Shown: positions 51,523-59,872 of the stretch, one piece after another
Numbering within the stretch: the stretch's first letter is position 1
How the letters are laid out: every line of letters begins with the position of its first letter
NCBI GenBank assembly: GCA_021372295.1
Contig: JAJFUS010000006.1
Coordinates: forward strand, 1 to 64,000
Direction of reading: 5' to 3'
Length of the DNA stretch: 64,000 bases
From: a bacterium
GTDB taxonomy: Bacteria; Armatimonadota; UBA5829
Translations under genes and position numbers: made by a program
The notes under the pieces: generated by a model
The model's database searches: none
The model's input: only the letters and a program-made list of their open reading frames with translations
Told to the model about the DNA's origin: nothing

Positions 51523-52896
51523 TCAGGATGATTGTTTTCTCGCTCCAAGATAGATGATTTTGCCCTGTTTCACGCTTTCTCCGAGGCAATCCAGCCCCTC
51601 TGCTTCAGGCTGCGTGGACGTCGCGCGCTGCAGTTCCGCAAGGGCAACCGCATAATCGTATTTCGCCTGCACCGCGTTAAACCTCGCCTGGGTAAGCGCA
51701 GATTCCGCGTCGGCAACTTCAACGAGTATTGTAATACCCGAATCATATCTGTCATTGGCCAGCTTGAGCGATTTCTCAGCCAGATTAACGTTCTCCTGGG
51801 CAGTGCTAACCCGCTGGGTCGCTTCAGTCAGACTTGTCAGCGCAGTCTGAACTTCCAAAGACACAGCCAGCTTGACCTGCTCAAGCGAGTCTTTTGATTT
51901 ATTTTCGTCCGCAAACGCCTGAGCGACCTTGGCTTTCGTCATACCGCCGTCCCAAACGGAAAACTTCAAGTCCAGCAGCGCGCTCCACGTAGTGTGACCG
52001 GTCGTGAAACCGTACGCAGGAATATTATGATCCACTTCACCTGCTATACCAAGCGACGGCTTATTGCCGGTCTTCTGCAGTTTGACATTCTTGCTGCTGA
52101 GCAAAACTGCGGTCTCAGCCCCTTTTATTTCAGGTCGACGTCGATAAGCCTGCGCAGTGCACTTTACCACATTTTCCTTGCAGTCTTCAACATTGATATC
52201 GCTGTCGACAAGCTCAGTTTGCGAGGTAACACATATACCTAGAACCCTGTTAAGCCCAGCCCGAGCAATGGTCACATGCGCCTTTGACTGAATCAGTGTC
52301 TGATTGAGATTTGCGACCTCCACTTCGCTGCGGGTAACATCAAAGTCCGCCACAGTGCCAGCCGCGAATTTGTCCCTGGCTTCCTTGAGGCGTTTGTTAG
52401 CCACGTCTACCGCCGCCTGAGCCACGTCCTGCTGCCCTTTGGCGCGAAGCACTTCGTAATATGCCTGCTTAACATTATATATCAACTTTTGCGACGCGCT
52501 CTGCAGGCTCATGTAATCTATCTGATATTGATACTTCGCGATGTCCGAAACAAAGCCCAATTTGCTCGATATATCAAGTGGCATAAACAAGTTCAGGCTT
52601 CCGGTTGTGGCGTACTGAGGTATGGCGTTAAAACCTCCGAATTCAAACCCCGGCCCTTGATTAAGATGCGTGATTTCGGCCTCAAGCTTGGGCATAAAGT
52701 TAGACTTTGCCTCGGCCATTCCACCAACGGATTTTTGAAGCTGGTCCAGCGCCGCTTTTATCTCAGGATTTTGGCAGAACGCTATCTGTATTGCCTGGTC
52801 GATGGAAATCGGCATTTTTGAATCGTCACTTGCGGACTGAGCATACGCAGGAACACATAAAGCCAGCGCCAGAATTGCACAAGAAAGTTTCTTCAT
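51523..52896 (-). CDS. TolC family outer-membrane efflux channel
   Basis: A 457-residue protein with a signal peptide (KKLSCAILALALCVPAYAQS) and two repeated OEP halves, each with long coiled-coil helices (for example QDVAQAAVDVANKRLKEARDKF and AQENVNLAEKSLKLANDRYDSG, typical TolC repeat motifs). It forms the trimeric outer-membrane duct for the HlyD/DHA2 pump encoded divergently. It has its own consensus promoter. Confidence 0.92.
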   Translation of the reverse strand: MKKLSCAILALALCVPAYAQSASDDSKMPISIDQAIQIAFCQNPEIKAALDQLQKSVGGMAEAKSNFMPKLEAEITHLNQGPGFEFGGFNAIPQYATTGSLNLFMPLDISSKLGFVSDIAKYQYQIDYMSLQSASQKLIYNVKQAYYEVLRAKGQQDVAQAAVDVANKRLKEARDKFAAGTVADFDVTRSEVEVANLNQTLIQSKAHVTIARAGLNRVLGICVTSQTELVDSDINVEDCKENVVKCTAQAYRRRPEIKGAETAVLLSSKNVKLQKTGNKPSLGIAGEVDHNIPAYGFTTGHTTWSALLDLKFSVWDGGMTKAKVAQAFADENKSKDSLEQVKLAVSLEVQTALTSLTEATQRVSTAQENVNLAEKSLKLANDRYDSGITILVEVADAESALTQARFNAVQAKYDYAVALAELQRATSTQPEAEGLDCLGESVKQGKIIYLGARKQSS

Positions 52897-52949
52897 TACT
52901 TCACCTTGATTTTATTGCAGCCATGCTGCGCATTTTTGCCATAATTGAC

Positions 52950-53009
52950 TTGACAACCAAAACATATTGGGTATATAGTTAGTATATACTTACGCACTCA
53001 ATCTGTCAA
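52950..53009. promoter_or_regulatory. Overlapping divergent promoters with a probable TetR operator
   Basis: Plus strand: TTGACA (52950-52955), 16 bases, TATATA (52972-52977). Minus strand: TTGACA (53009-53004), 17 bases, TATACT (52986-52981). The two -10 regions sit side by side inside an inverted repeat GTATATA-GTTAG-TATATAC (52971-52989), which also contains the palindrome AGTATATACT. A regulator bound there would block both promoters at once. Confidence 0.8.
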
Positions 53010-53028
53010 TAATAAAAAGGAGAGCTTT

Positions 53029-54516
53029 ATGAGCGCATCCAATCAAACTAATGTCTGCGAGGAATGTGATAAGACAGTGCCCTCAAATAACAATGGAAAC
53101 AAACCATCGACACCCGCCAAGAGTCGTCCTGCGTGGACTAAGGCGCTTACAATTGCGGCGATTGTTGTAGTTGCGGCAGCCGGCTGCGTTATCGGTATCC
53201 GATACTGGGATTACGCGACCACACATGTTTCGACCGACAACGCCATGCTCACCGGCGATGTCGTTCAAATTTCGCCGCAGGTGAGCGGCACTGTGGAAAG
53301 CGTCTTTGTCAAAGACAATCAGATGGTCAAAAAAGGCCAGCTTCTTGTCGTCCTGGACGATGCAACCTATCGCGCCAATGTGCAGCAGGCTCAGGCTAAT
53401 CTCGAAGCCGCGATCGCGCAGGCCGAAGGCGCCGGAATAAGCGTGTCTCTGACCGGGGACACCAGCAGTGCCCAGATCCTGCAGGCCGAAGCCGGTGTAG
53501 CTCAGTCAACCGACGCAATAGGCAGCGCCGAGGCGGACGTCGCCCAAAACGAGGCAGCGGTTCAGCAAGCCAGAGCCAACGCAAAAAGTGTTGAAGCAAA
53601 CGTGAAAACCACCGAGGCACAAGTAGATACTGCGCGAGCGGGAGTCCGTGTTGCAGAGGCTGCATTGGCGGCGGCGAAAGCCGAACTCGGCAAATATGCG
53701 CGGGACAACAAACGCTACCAGGAACTATATTCCAGAGGCTCGGCCAGCGCGCAAATGGCCGATCAGGCCGCAGTCGCAGAGCAGACCGCGCAATCGCAGG
53801 TAGATACAGCCGAGCAGCAGGTCGCAGCAAGCAAGGCGAAACTCAGCGAAGCCCAGGCAGGTTGCCAGGCGACAAAAGAGCAGTTTGCATCTGCAAAAAT
53901 CGGCATCAGCCAAGCCGAGGCAAGACTTGCCGCTTCGCGAAAGAATGCCCGCCAGGCCTTCGCGCGGCGCGAACAAGCACACGCGCAGCTCTCCCAAGCC
54001 AACACCGCGCCGAAGCAGGTCAATCTCAGCAAGAGTTCCGCCAAACAAGCGCAGGCTCGCATCGAACAGGCCAAAGCAGCCCTTGAGACAGCAAAACTCC
54101 AGCTTTCATACACCCGCATATTTGCCCCCGTGAGCGGTCGTGTAAGTAAGAAAACAGTTCAGCAGGGCGCTCTGATGCAGGCCGGAACGCCGTTAATGGC
54201 TATCGTACCGCCGCCGCCACACAATATCTGGGCGGTCGCCAATTTCAAGGAGACTCAGACCACTCACATTCGCCCAGGTCAGAGCGCGGAAATCGAGGTG
54301 GACGGCTTTCCCGGCAAAGCTTTCAAGGCGCACGTGGACAGTGTCGCGTCGGCCACTGGAGCAACTTTCGCTCTGCTTCCGCCCGACAACGCCACCGGCA
54401 ACTTCACAAAAGTGGTTCAGCGCATTCCGGTCAAACTCGTTATAGACAAAGGCCAGAAAAATGTTGACGACCTCAGAGCCGGAATGTCGGTGGAAGTAAC
54501 AATCAAGACCAAATAG
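53029..54516 (+). CDS. HlyD/EmrA family periplasmic adaptor
   Basis: A membrane fusion protein of 495 residues. A cytoplasmic tail of about 40 residues is followed by a membrane helix (ALTIAAIVVVAAAGCVIGI). The first half of the biotinyl-lipoyl domain contains VSGTVESVFVKDNQMVKKGQLL. A very long alpha-helical hairpin rich in Ala, Gln and Glu (about residues 120-360) follows. The second lipoyl half is IFAPVSGRVSKKTVQQGA, and a beta-barrel ends the protein. EmrA-type adaptors are usually about 390 residues, so the hairpin is lengthened by roughly 100 residues. AAAGGAGAG precedes the ATG. Confidence 0.94.
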   Translation: MSASNQTNVCEECDKTVPSNNNGNKPSTPAKSRPAWTKALTIAAIVVVAAAGCVIGIRYWDYATTHVSTDNAMLTGDVVQISPQVSGTVESVFVKDNQMVKKGQLLVVLDDATYRANVQQAQANLEAAIAQAEGAGISVSLTGDTSSAQILQAEAGVAQSTDAIGSAEADVAQNEAAVQQARANAKSVEANVKTTEAQVDTARAGVRVAEAALAAAKAELGKYARDNKRYQELYSRGSASAQMADQAAVAEQTAQSQVDTAEQQVAASKAKLSEAQAGCQATKEQFASAKIGISQAEARLAASRKNARQAFARREQAHAQLSQANTAPKQVNLSKSSAKQAQARIEQAKAALETAKLQLSYTRIFAPVSGRVSKKTVQQGALMQAGTPLMAIVPPPPHNIWAVANFKETQTTHIRPGQSAEIEVDGFPGKAFKAHVDSVASATGATFALLPPDNATGNFTKVVQRIPVKLVIDKGQKNVDDLRAGMSVEVTIKTK

Positions 54517-54534
54517 CAGGCGGAGAGTTCCTAT

Positions 54535-56127
54535 ATGAATACAGAAACAGGAGAAGCGATGGCGCCCGAATATACGCGCTACTCGCCGACAGTACGGGCT
54601 CTCTTGCTGGCTGCGGCGGTATTGGCGTGCCTTTTGGAAGTGCTCGATCTGACCATTGTGAACGTCGCGATCCCGACGATGATGGGCAATCTCGGCGCCA
54701 CGCTCGACAATATCAACTGGGTCGCCACGGGATACATGCTGGCAAACGTGGTCGCGCTGCCGATGACAGGCTGGATGGCGGCGTGCATCGGACGACGACG
54801 GCTTCTGTTGAGTTCAATTATGATATTTACCGTCAGTTCATTATTCTGCGGTATTTCGGAATCCCTGTCAATGCTGATTTTGTTCCGAGTCATACAGGGG
54901 CTGGGCGGGGCGTCGCTTATGTCGGTCTCTCAGGCGATGCTGATGGATGTCTTTCCGCCGCACCGGAGAGGCCTGGCGCAGGCCATTTTTGGGGTCGGGC
55001 TTATGGCCGGGCCATGCGCCGGACCGGTTTTGGGCGGGTATCTGGTGGACAATTACTCCTGGCCATGGATATTCTTTATTAATTTGCCGGTTGGAATAGT
55101 CACAGTCGTGATGATGTGGATGTTCTTGAAAGACCCGCGAAACGTCCAGTCGGCAACAAATGAGCCCATCGATATTCTCGGCATTTCATTTATGGCAATT
55201 GGGCTTGGATGCCTGCAATTGATGCTCGACAAGGGCGAGACCGAAGGCTGGCTTGACTCGTCCTTTATTCGATGGCTGGTCGTTCTGTCCAGTCTGGGCC
55301 TGGTATTCTTTATTGTCCGCGAACTGACTACACGCTATCCGGTCGTCAACCTGCGCAACCTCAAACACCGCGGGCTTGCAGCCGGGTGCAGCTACGCGTT
55401 CTTTGCCGGGCTATGCATGATGAGCTTTTTGATGATGCTGCCGGTATTCCTGCAAAATATTCGTCAGTATACGGCAATGCGCACCGGCGAGATGTTGGTT
55501 CCGTTTGCTATCGCATCGGCGGTAACTATGCCGATCACCGGCATGCTGATGAACTATATATCGCCCCGCATTCTGACGGCTGTCGGCTCGCTAACGGCTT
55601 CCTATGGAATGATAATGATGTCCAGGGTCACCTCACTTACTGGCTATGAGCATCTGTTTTGGGGGCAAGTCTTATTCGGCGCAGGTATCGGGCTTCTATT
55701 TGTGCCTCTTATGACCGCGGCGCTCGCAGGCTTAAAAGGCAGAGATCTGGCTGAAGGGTCGGGGCTTTTCAACCTGTTCCGTCAGCTTGGTGGAAGCATC
55801 GGGATCGCTTACATGACAGCCAGGCTGAATCAGGCTACGGTATTCAGCCACAATATTATCGCGGAACATGTCACCATTTATGACCCGGAAGTGATCTCGC
55901 GTCTGACGATGTATAAGCAGTTTTTCATGAGTAAAGGCGCTTCGGCGGTTGTAGCAACGCAGCAGGCTCTCAAAGCTATGGATCAGATAATTCTTGGACA
56001 ATCCACCATTATTGGTTTCGGAAACATATTTCTGCTTATGGCCATACTTTTCGTCCTGACGACGCCGCTCTCCCTGCTTCTAAGCAATACGGTGCCGGGC
56101 GATGAAAAAGTCAGCGGCCACCACTAG
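54535..56127 (+). CDS. DHA2 family (EmrB/QacA) MFS drug transporter
   Basis: A 530-residue proton-driven exporter with about 14 membrane segments. Early motifs are LLEVLDLTIVNVAIPTMMGNL (motif D1) and NINWVATGYMLANVVALPMTGWMA, followed by the motif A loop IGRRRLLLSS and the motif C GVGLMAGPCAGPVLGGYL. It forms the inner-membrane part of the tripartite pump with the HlyD and TolC proteins next to it. It starts 18 bases after the adaptor gene. Confidence 0.95.
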   Translation: MNTETGEAMAPEYTRYSPTVRALLLAAAVLACLLEVLDLTIVNVAIPTMMGNLGATLDNINWVATGYMLANVVALPMTGWMAACIGRRRLLLSSIMIFTVSSLFCGISESLSMLILFRVIQGLGGASLMSVSQAMLMDVFPPHRRGLAQAIFGVGLMAGPCAGPVLGGYLVDNYSWPWIFFINLPVGIVTVVMMWMFLKDPRNVQSATNEPIDILGISFMAIGLGCLQLMLDKGETEGWLDSSFIRWLVVLSSLGLVFFIVRELTTRYPVVNLRNLKHRGLAAGCSYAFFAGLCMMSFLMMLPVFLQNIRQYTAMRTGEMLVPFAIASAVTMPITGMLMNYISPRILTAVGSLTASYGMIMMSRVTSLTGYEHLFWGQVLFGAGIGLLFVPLMTAALAGLKGRDLAEGSGLFNLFRQLGGSIGIAYMTARLNQATVFSHNIIAEHVTIYDPEVISRLTMYKQFFMSKGASAVVATQQALKAMDQIILGQSTIIGFGNIFLLMAILFVLTTPLSLLLSNTVPGDEKVSGHH

Positions 56128-56154
56128 GAACGAGCAGGAGATAGGTGAGTAATC

Positions 56155-56421
56155 ATGCATCAAGCAATCAAAGATAAGCAGTTGAGTAACTACCTGCTTG
56201 ATGAGTTGAAAGAGCATGCAGACGAGCTGATTTCAGTCCTGCGCTGGCTGTGGACACTTAATCTCGCAGCCTCTATTGCAAGCATTCTGGTTCATCAATA
56301 TGTTTATTCAGCAATTGCAGGAGTATCGTTTGCAGCGTGTCTTTACGGCGCTGCAGTCGCAGGAAGAGCAAAAAGGGCTTTAGAAGACGCCGCTGCGCCA
56401 TACAAAGATGATATGAAGTGA
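56155..56421 (+). CDS. Small hypothetical membrane protein
   Basis: An 88-residue protein with an amphipathic, charged N terminus (HQAIKDKQLSNYLLDELKEHADEL) and one or two membrane segments (TLNLAASIASILV and VYSAIAGVSFAACLYGAAVA), ending in a charged tail. A GGTGAG-like Shine-Dalgarno precedes the ATG. It follows the DHA2 gene by 27 bases and is probably the last gene of the efflux operon. I do not recognise the family. Confidence 0.65.
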   Translation: MHQAIKDKQLSNYLLDELKEHADELISVLRWLWTLNLAASIASILVHQYVYSAIAGVSFAACLYGAAVAGRAKRALEDAAAPYKDDMK

Positions 56422-56500
56422 TTGATTGAGTTTCTCCAGGCCATCAGCTCCAGTATTATCGCCACGACTGACGCTCCGCATGACTGCATAACGCGCGGTA

Positions 56501-56546
56501 TGCTATAATAAGCAAGCGGTTCGACAACGTCTGCGAGCCGTTTTTT
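56501..56546 (+). promoter_or_regulatory. Extended -10 promoter and leader hairpin of the DUF1015 gene
   Basis: TGC-TATAAT (56501-56509) is an extended -10. Transcription starting near 56516 would open with a hairpin CGGTTCG/CGAGCCG (56517-56523/56534-56540) followed by six T, the form of a small intrinsic terminator. It may act as an attenuator or as a 5' stabilising stem. Confidence 0.55.
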
Positions 56547-56572
56547 CAATGCCGAAATACTGGAGCTTCAAA

Positions 56573-57853
56573 TTGGCCGAAATCGCGCCCTTCAGGGGCA
56601 TACGCTATAACAAAACGGTTGTGGGAGATCTAAACAAGGTCACGAGCCCACCTTATGATGTCATCTCGCCCGAAGAAAAACAGCGATACCTGCAGCTTCA
56701 CCCGCAGAACTTCGTCCGGTTGATCCTTGGCGAAGACAAAGATACCGATACGGATTCGGACAATCGCTTCACTCGTGCGAACGCCTACATCAACGACTGG
56801 ATCGCAAGCGGCGCGCTCGCCCAAGACGATAAGCCGTCGATCTACATATACAACCAGGAGTTCGAGCAACACGGCAAGCTCAGCAAAGTGCGCGGGTTTA
56901 CAGTCGCGGTGAAATTGCATCATTATTCAGACAAGGTCATTCTCCCGCACGAAAACACGCTCGCAAAGCCAAAAAGCCACCTCGGCCCGCTTCTCCGCGC
57001 CACCAGGACGAACCTCGACAGCGTCTACGGCCTTTACGCCGACGAGCAAGGCGTATTGGACGCAATAATGGATCGAGTGATGGAAGCCGACCCGGCCGCC
57101 GACGTTCGCGACCGCGACGGAGTCCGGCATCAGCTCTGGGTCTTGAGCGACCGCGATGAGATAAACAAGATCGTAAAATTCATGAGCGACAAACAGATCG
57201 CCATAGCCGACGGGCATCACCGCTATGAGACCGCCCTGGCGTACTCAGACGAAATGCGCGAGAAGTCCCCATGCGCGTGCGGCTGCTGCGAGCTGCCGTC
57301 CGATTATGCGCTGATGACCGTCGCCAACGTCTTCCAGAAAGATATGACCATATTCCCGACGCACCGCGTGGTCGATAATCTTTCGGATGAAGCGCTTACA
57401 TCTCTGGATGATCGGCTTCGCGAACTCTTTGATATAGAAAACTCTTCCAAATCGGGCTTGATCGACGACATGAAGAAGCGATCAGCCATAGGCATGTATC
57501 GCGCGGGCTCGGCAAAAACAGTCAAGCTCAAGCGCGACCCAGGCGAACTGTTAGAAGGCAGCGACGCCAGCCGCAATCTGGAGCTTAACATCCTCCACAA
57601 GCTCGTGCTGGAACGAATCCTCGGCATAGACAAAGACAAGCTGCGAGACCAATCGCATATCATATACACGCGCGATGCCCAAGAGGCTATGACGCTCGTA
57701 GACTCAGGCGAAAAGCAGATAGCGTTCCTGCTCAATAACATCGAGGTGAAGTCGGTTCTGGACATTGCAGCCGCTGGCGAGAAAATGCCTCAGAAGGCGA
57801 CTTACTTTTACCCCAAACTCCTCAGCGGTCTCGTGCTGAGAAAAATGGACTGA
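56573..57853 (+). CDS. DUF1015 family protein
   Basis: A soluble protein of 426 residues of the DUF1015 family (sometimes annotated as SerA-associated HTH-like or phosphatase-like proteins; the function is not established). Typical motifs are AEIAPFRGIRYN at the start, VTSPPYDVISPEEK, NFVRLILGED and IADGHHRYETALAY. A cysteine cluster CACGCC lies at about residue 240. I chose the TTG at 56573 with GGAG seven bases upstream, since it yields the usual family N terminus; an ATG at 56549 has only a T run before it. It is followed by a glycosidase-like gene after 6 bases. Confidence 0.9.
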   Translation: MAEIAPFRGIRYNKTVVGDLNKVTSPPYDVISPEEKQRYLQLHPQNFVRLILGEDKDTDTDSDNRFTRANAYINDWIASGALAQDDKPSIYIYNQEFEQHGKLSKVRGFTVAVKLHHYSDKVILPHENTLAKPKSHLGPLLRATRTNLDSVYGLYADEQGVLDAIMDRVMEADPAADVRDRDGVRHQLWVLSDRDEINKIVKFMSDKQIAIADGHHRYETALAYSDEMREKSPCACGCCELPSDYALMTVANVFQKDMTIFPTHRVVDNLSDEALTSLDDRLRELFDIENSSKSGLIDDMKKRSAIGMYRAGSAKTVKLKRDPGELLEGSDASRNLELNILHKLVLERILGIDKDKLRDQSHIIYTRDAQEAMTLVDSGEKQIAFLLNNIEVKSVLDIAAAGEKMPQKATYFYPKLLSGLVLRKMD

Positions 57854-57859
57854 CACGAT

Positions 57860-59824
57860 ATGGCTTCGAGCATCAAGCGCCTCAGCACGGGCAACGAATA
57901 TGTGTCTATCCCGGACATCAATACCGCGAACGGCGGCATTCAGTGCATAGGCTTCGTTCACCGAGCGTTTCGGGCTTCGATCGAGCTGCACGGCTCTAAA
58001 GAAGCTCCGCTGCTCAAACCCTTGGTCGAAGTGGACGGTGAAGATCTCTTCGAGGGCGGCATGCGCCACGACCTGTTGTCGTTCTGGATACCGAGCTTTG
58101 AAGTAGCCTCTCCCAGATTAAAAGCGACCTCAACCGTGTTCGCGCCTCTGGAACGCAGAGGATTTGCATGCGTACTGACTCTGCAGAACACTTCGGACTC
58201 GGTCTTGACCGTCAGAGCGGGCTGGAAGGGCTGTTGGAGATCGAGCTACCACAGTGCCAATCTGTCCAAGCAAATGTCCGGAACCAAGCATGCGAGTATC
58301 AGTTCATGGCGGCCCGGCGTGCCGATTATAGAATTCCGCGGGCACACTCCGCTGTTTGCAATGGCAATGGTATCGCACAACGGCGTCCCGGCAACTATTA
58401 CCGATCCGGACATGCACTTGCGAATATCTGAGTGGACAGGCGAAAGCATTTCCGCCGGAGCCGGCAGCCCGATATACTACGAGATGATCGACAAATATAC
58501 GCTTGAACCCGGCCAGAAAGTGGATGTGACGGTGTATGTCGGGATCGGACTTGAAGAAGTATCGGCCATCGCGTCCGCTGAGGAATTGCAAATGCAGGGC
58601 TGGGACCGGATGCTCGCCAGCCTGCGGAAGTGGCTGGACAAGCACACCATCGAATGCGACGACACCTATTTCAAGCGAATGATAAACGTCAATTCGTTTT
58701 ACAATTACTTCTTCTCGCAGGCCACAACCCTGGACACCGAAGAACTCATTCTGGCGACCGCACGCAGTTCCCGGAATGAGTCGTGCGCTTCCTACTGGGA
58801 TCGCGACGCAATGCGATGGTCGCTGCCCGCGGTTCTCCAGATGAACTGGGAACAGGCGCGCAAAATGCTGATCTACGCATTCACGACTCAGCTCCCAAAT
58901 GTAGGAATCCGTTCGCGCTTCATAGACGGGATCGTGCTGGAGCCCGGTCTTCAACTCGATCAGCTGTGCGCGCCGATCCGGGCGCTGGATATGTATGTCG
59001 AAGTCACAGGCGATATGTCGATCCTCTTCGACAGGCGCGTCCAGGCCGGAGTAAACACCATCCAACAAATACTGGCCGCGCAAAGGCATCCTGAAACGGT
59101 GCTCTTTGAAACACTGCTTCTGCCTTCAGGAGAGGCGTCGGCATATCCTTATGTGTGCTTCTCCAACGTGCTCGTGTGGCGAAGTTTGGTTGATATAGGT
59201 CGGATTTACTCTCGAATTCGCGACATAGACCGCGCAGAAGAGGCAAACAAGCTGGCAATACAGGTTAAAACCGCCGTCCTGGATAATTTTATTGTCGATG
59301 GACCTCTGGGCAAGATGTACGCGCACGAGATCGACCTAAACGGCAACCATCGCCTGGGCGACGACCCAATGGGAAGCCTGCAGTTGCTAAGCTATTTCGG
59401 CTTCTGCACTCAGGGCGACCAGGTTTACAAGAATACGGTCAACTGGATACACTCAGAGCACAACACAATGTCAGGCAAGGGAAACACATTTGAAGCGCCT
59501 CTGACGCAGGACGGCAGCGGGCCGTCGGTTGTAGGTGTGATAATAGACTTGCTGACCGGACGCTCGGCGCAGGCTCTCGACTTCCTAAAACGCGCTGAGC
59601 TTGACGACGGCATAGCCTGCGCGACGGTAGACTGCGAAACCGGCATAGCGAGAAACGGCATGGCGTTCGCAAGCTGCGCGGGGTATCTGGCTTTCGGACT
59701 CCGCACTGCCTTAAACGCAGTGAGCCCGCAGACAGCCCTGATCGAAAAAAAGAAACGGCCAAGTGAAGCTCTTTATCATCCGCCGCCCGAAACCAGTCAC
59801 GACACAAGAAAAGCGCGAATGTAA
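57860..59824 (+). CDS. Six-hairpin glycosidase-like protein
   Basis: A 654-residue cytoplasmic protein (no signal peptide). The N-terminal 270 residues look like a beta-sandwich. The rest is an (alpha/alpha)6 barrel, with the segment NESCASYWDRDAMRWSLPAVLQMN typical of glucoamylase-like, GH15- or GH125-like proteins. Candidate acidic residues occur in SYWDRDAMRW and LPSGEASAYPY. The exact family and substrate cannot be read with certainty. It sits 6 bases after DUF1015 with no obvious Shine-Dalgarno, so it is probably translationally coupled. Confidence 0.75.
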   Translation: MASSIKRLSTGNEYVSIPDINTANGGIQCIGFVHRAFRASIELHGSKEAPLLKPLVEVDGEDLFEGGMRHDLLSFWIPSFEVASPRLKATSTVFAPLERRGFACVLTLQNTSDSVLTVRAGWKGCWRSSYHSANLSKQMSGTKHASISSWRPGVPIIEFRGHTPLFAMAMVSHNGVPATITDPDMHLRISEWTGESISAGAGSPIYYEMIDKYTLEPGQKVDVTVYVGIGLEEVSAIASAEELQMQGWDRMLASLRKWLDKHTIECDDTYFKRMINVNSFYNYFFSQATTLDTEELILATARSSRNESCASYWDRDAMRWSLPAVLQMNWEQARKMLIYAFTTQLPNVGIRSRFIDGIVLEPGLQLDQLCAPIRALDMYVEVTGDMSILFDRRVQAGVNTIQQILAAQRHPETVLFETLLLPSGEASAYPYVCFSNVLVWRSLVDIGRIYSRIRDIDRAEEANKLAIQVKTAVLDNFIVDGPLGKMYAHEIDLNGNHRLGDDPMGSLQLLSYFGFCTQGDQVYKNTVNWIHSEHNTMSGKGNTFEAPLTQDGSGPSVVGVIIDLLTGRSAQALDFLKRAELDDGIACATVDCETGIARNGMAFASCAGYLAFGLRTALNAVSPQTALIEKKKRPSEALYHPPPETSHDTRKARM

Positions 59825-59872
59825 CGGGTATACTCTTTGCATCCTGCATGAAATCCCGGATGGAAAGAGACT

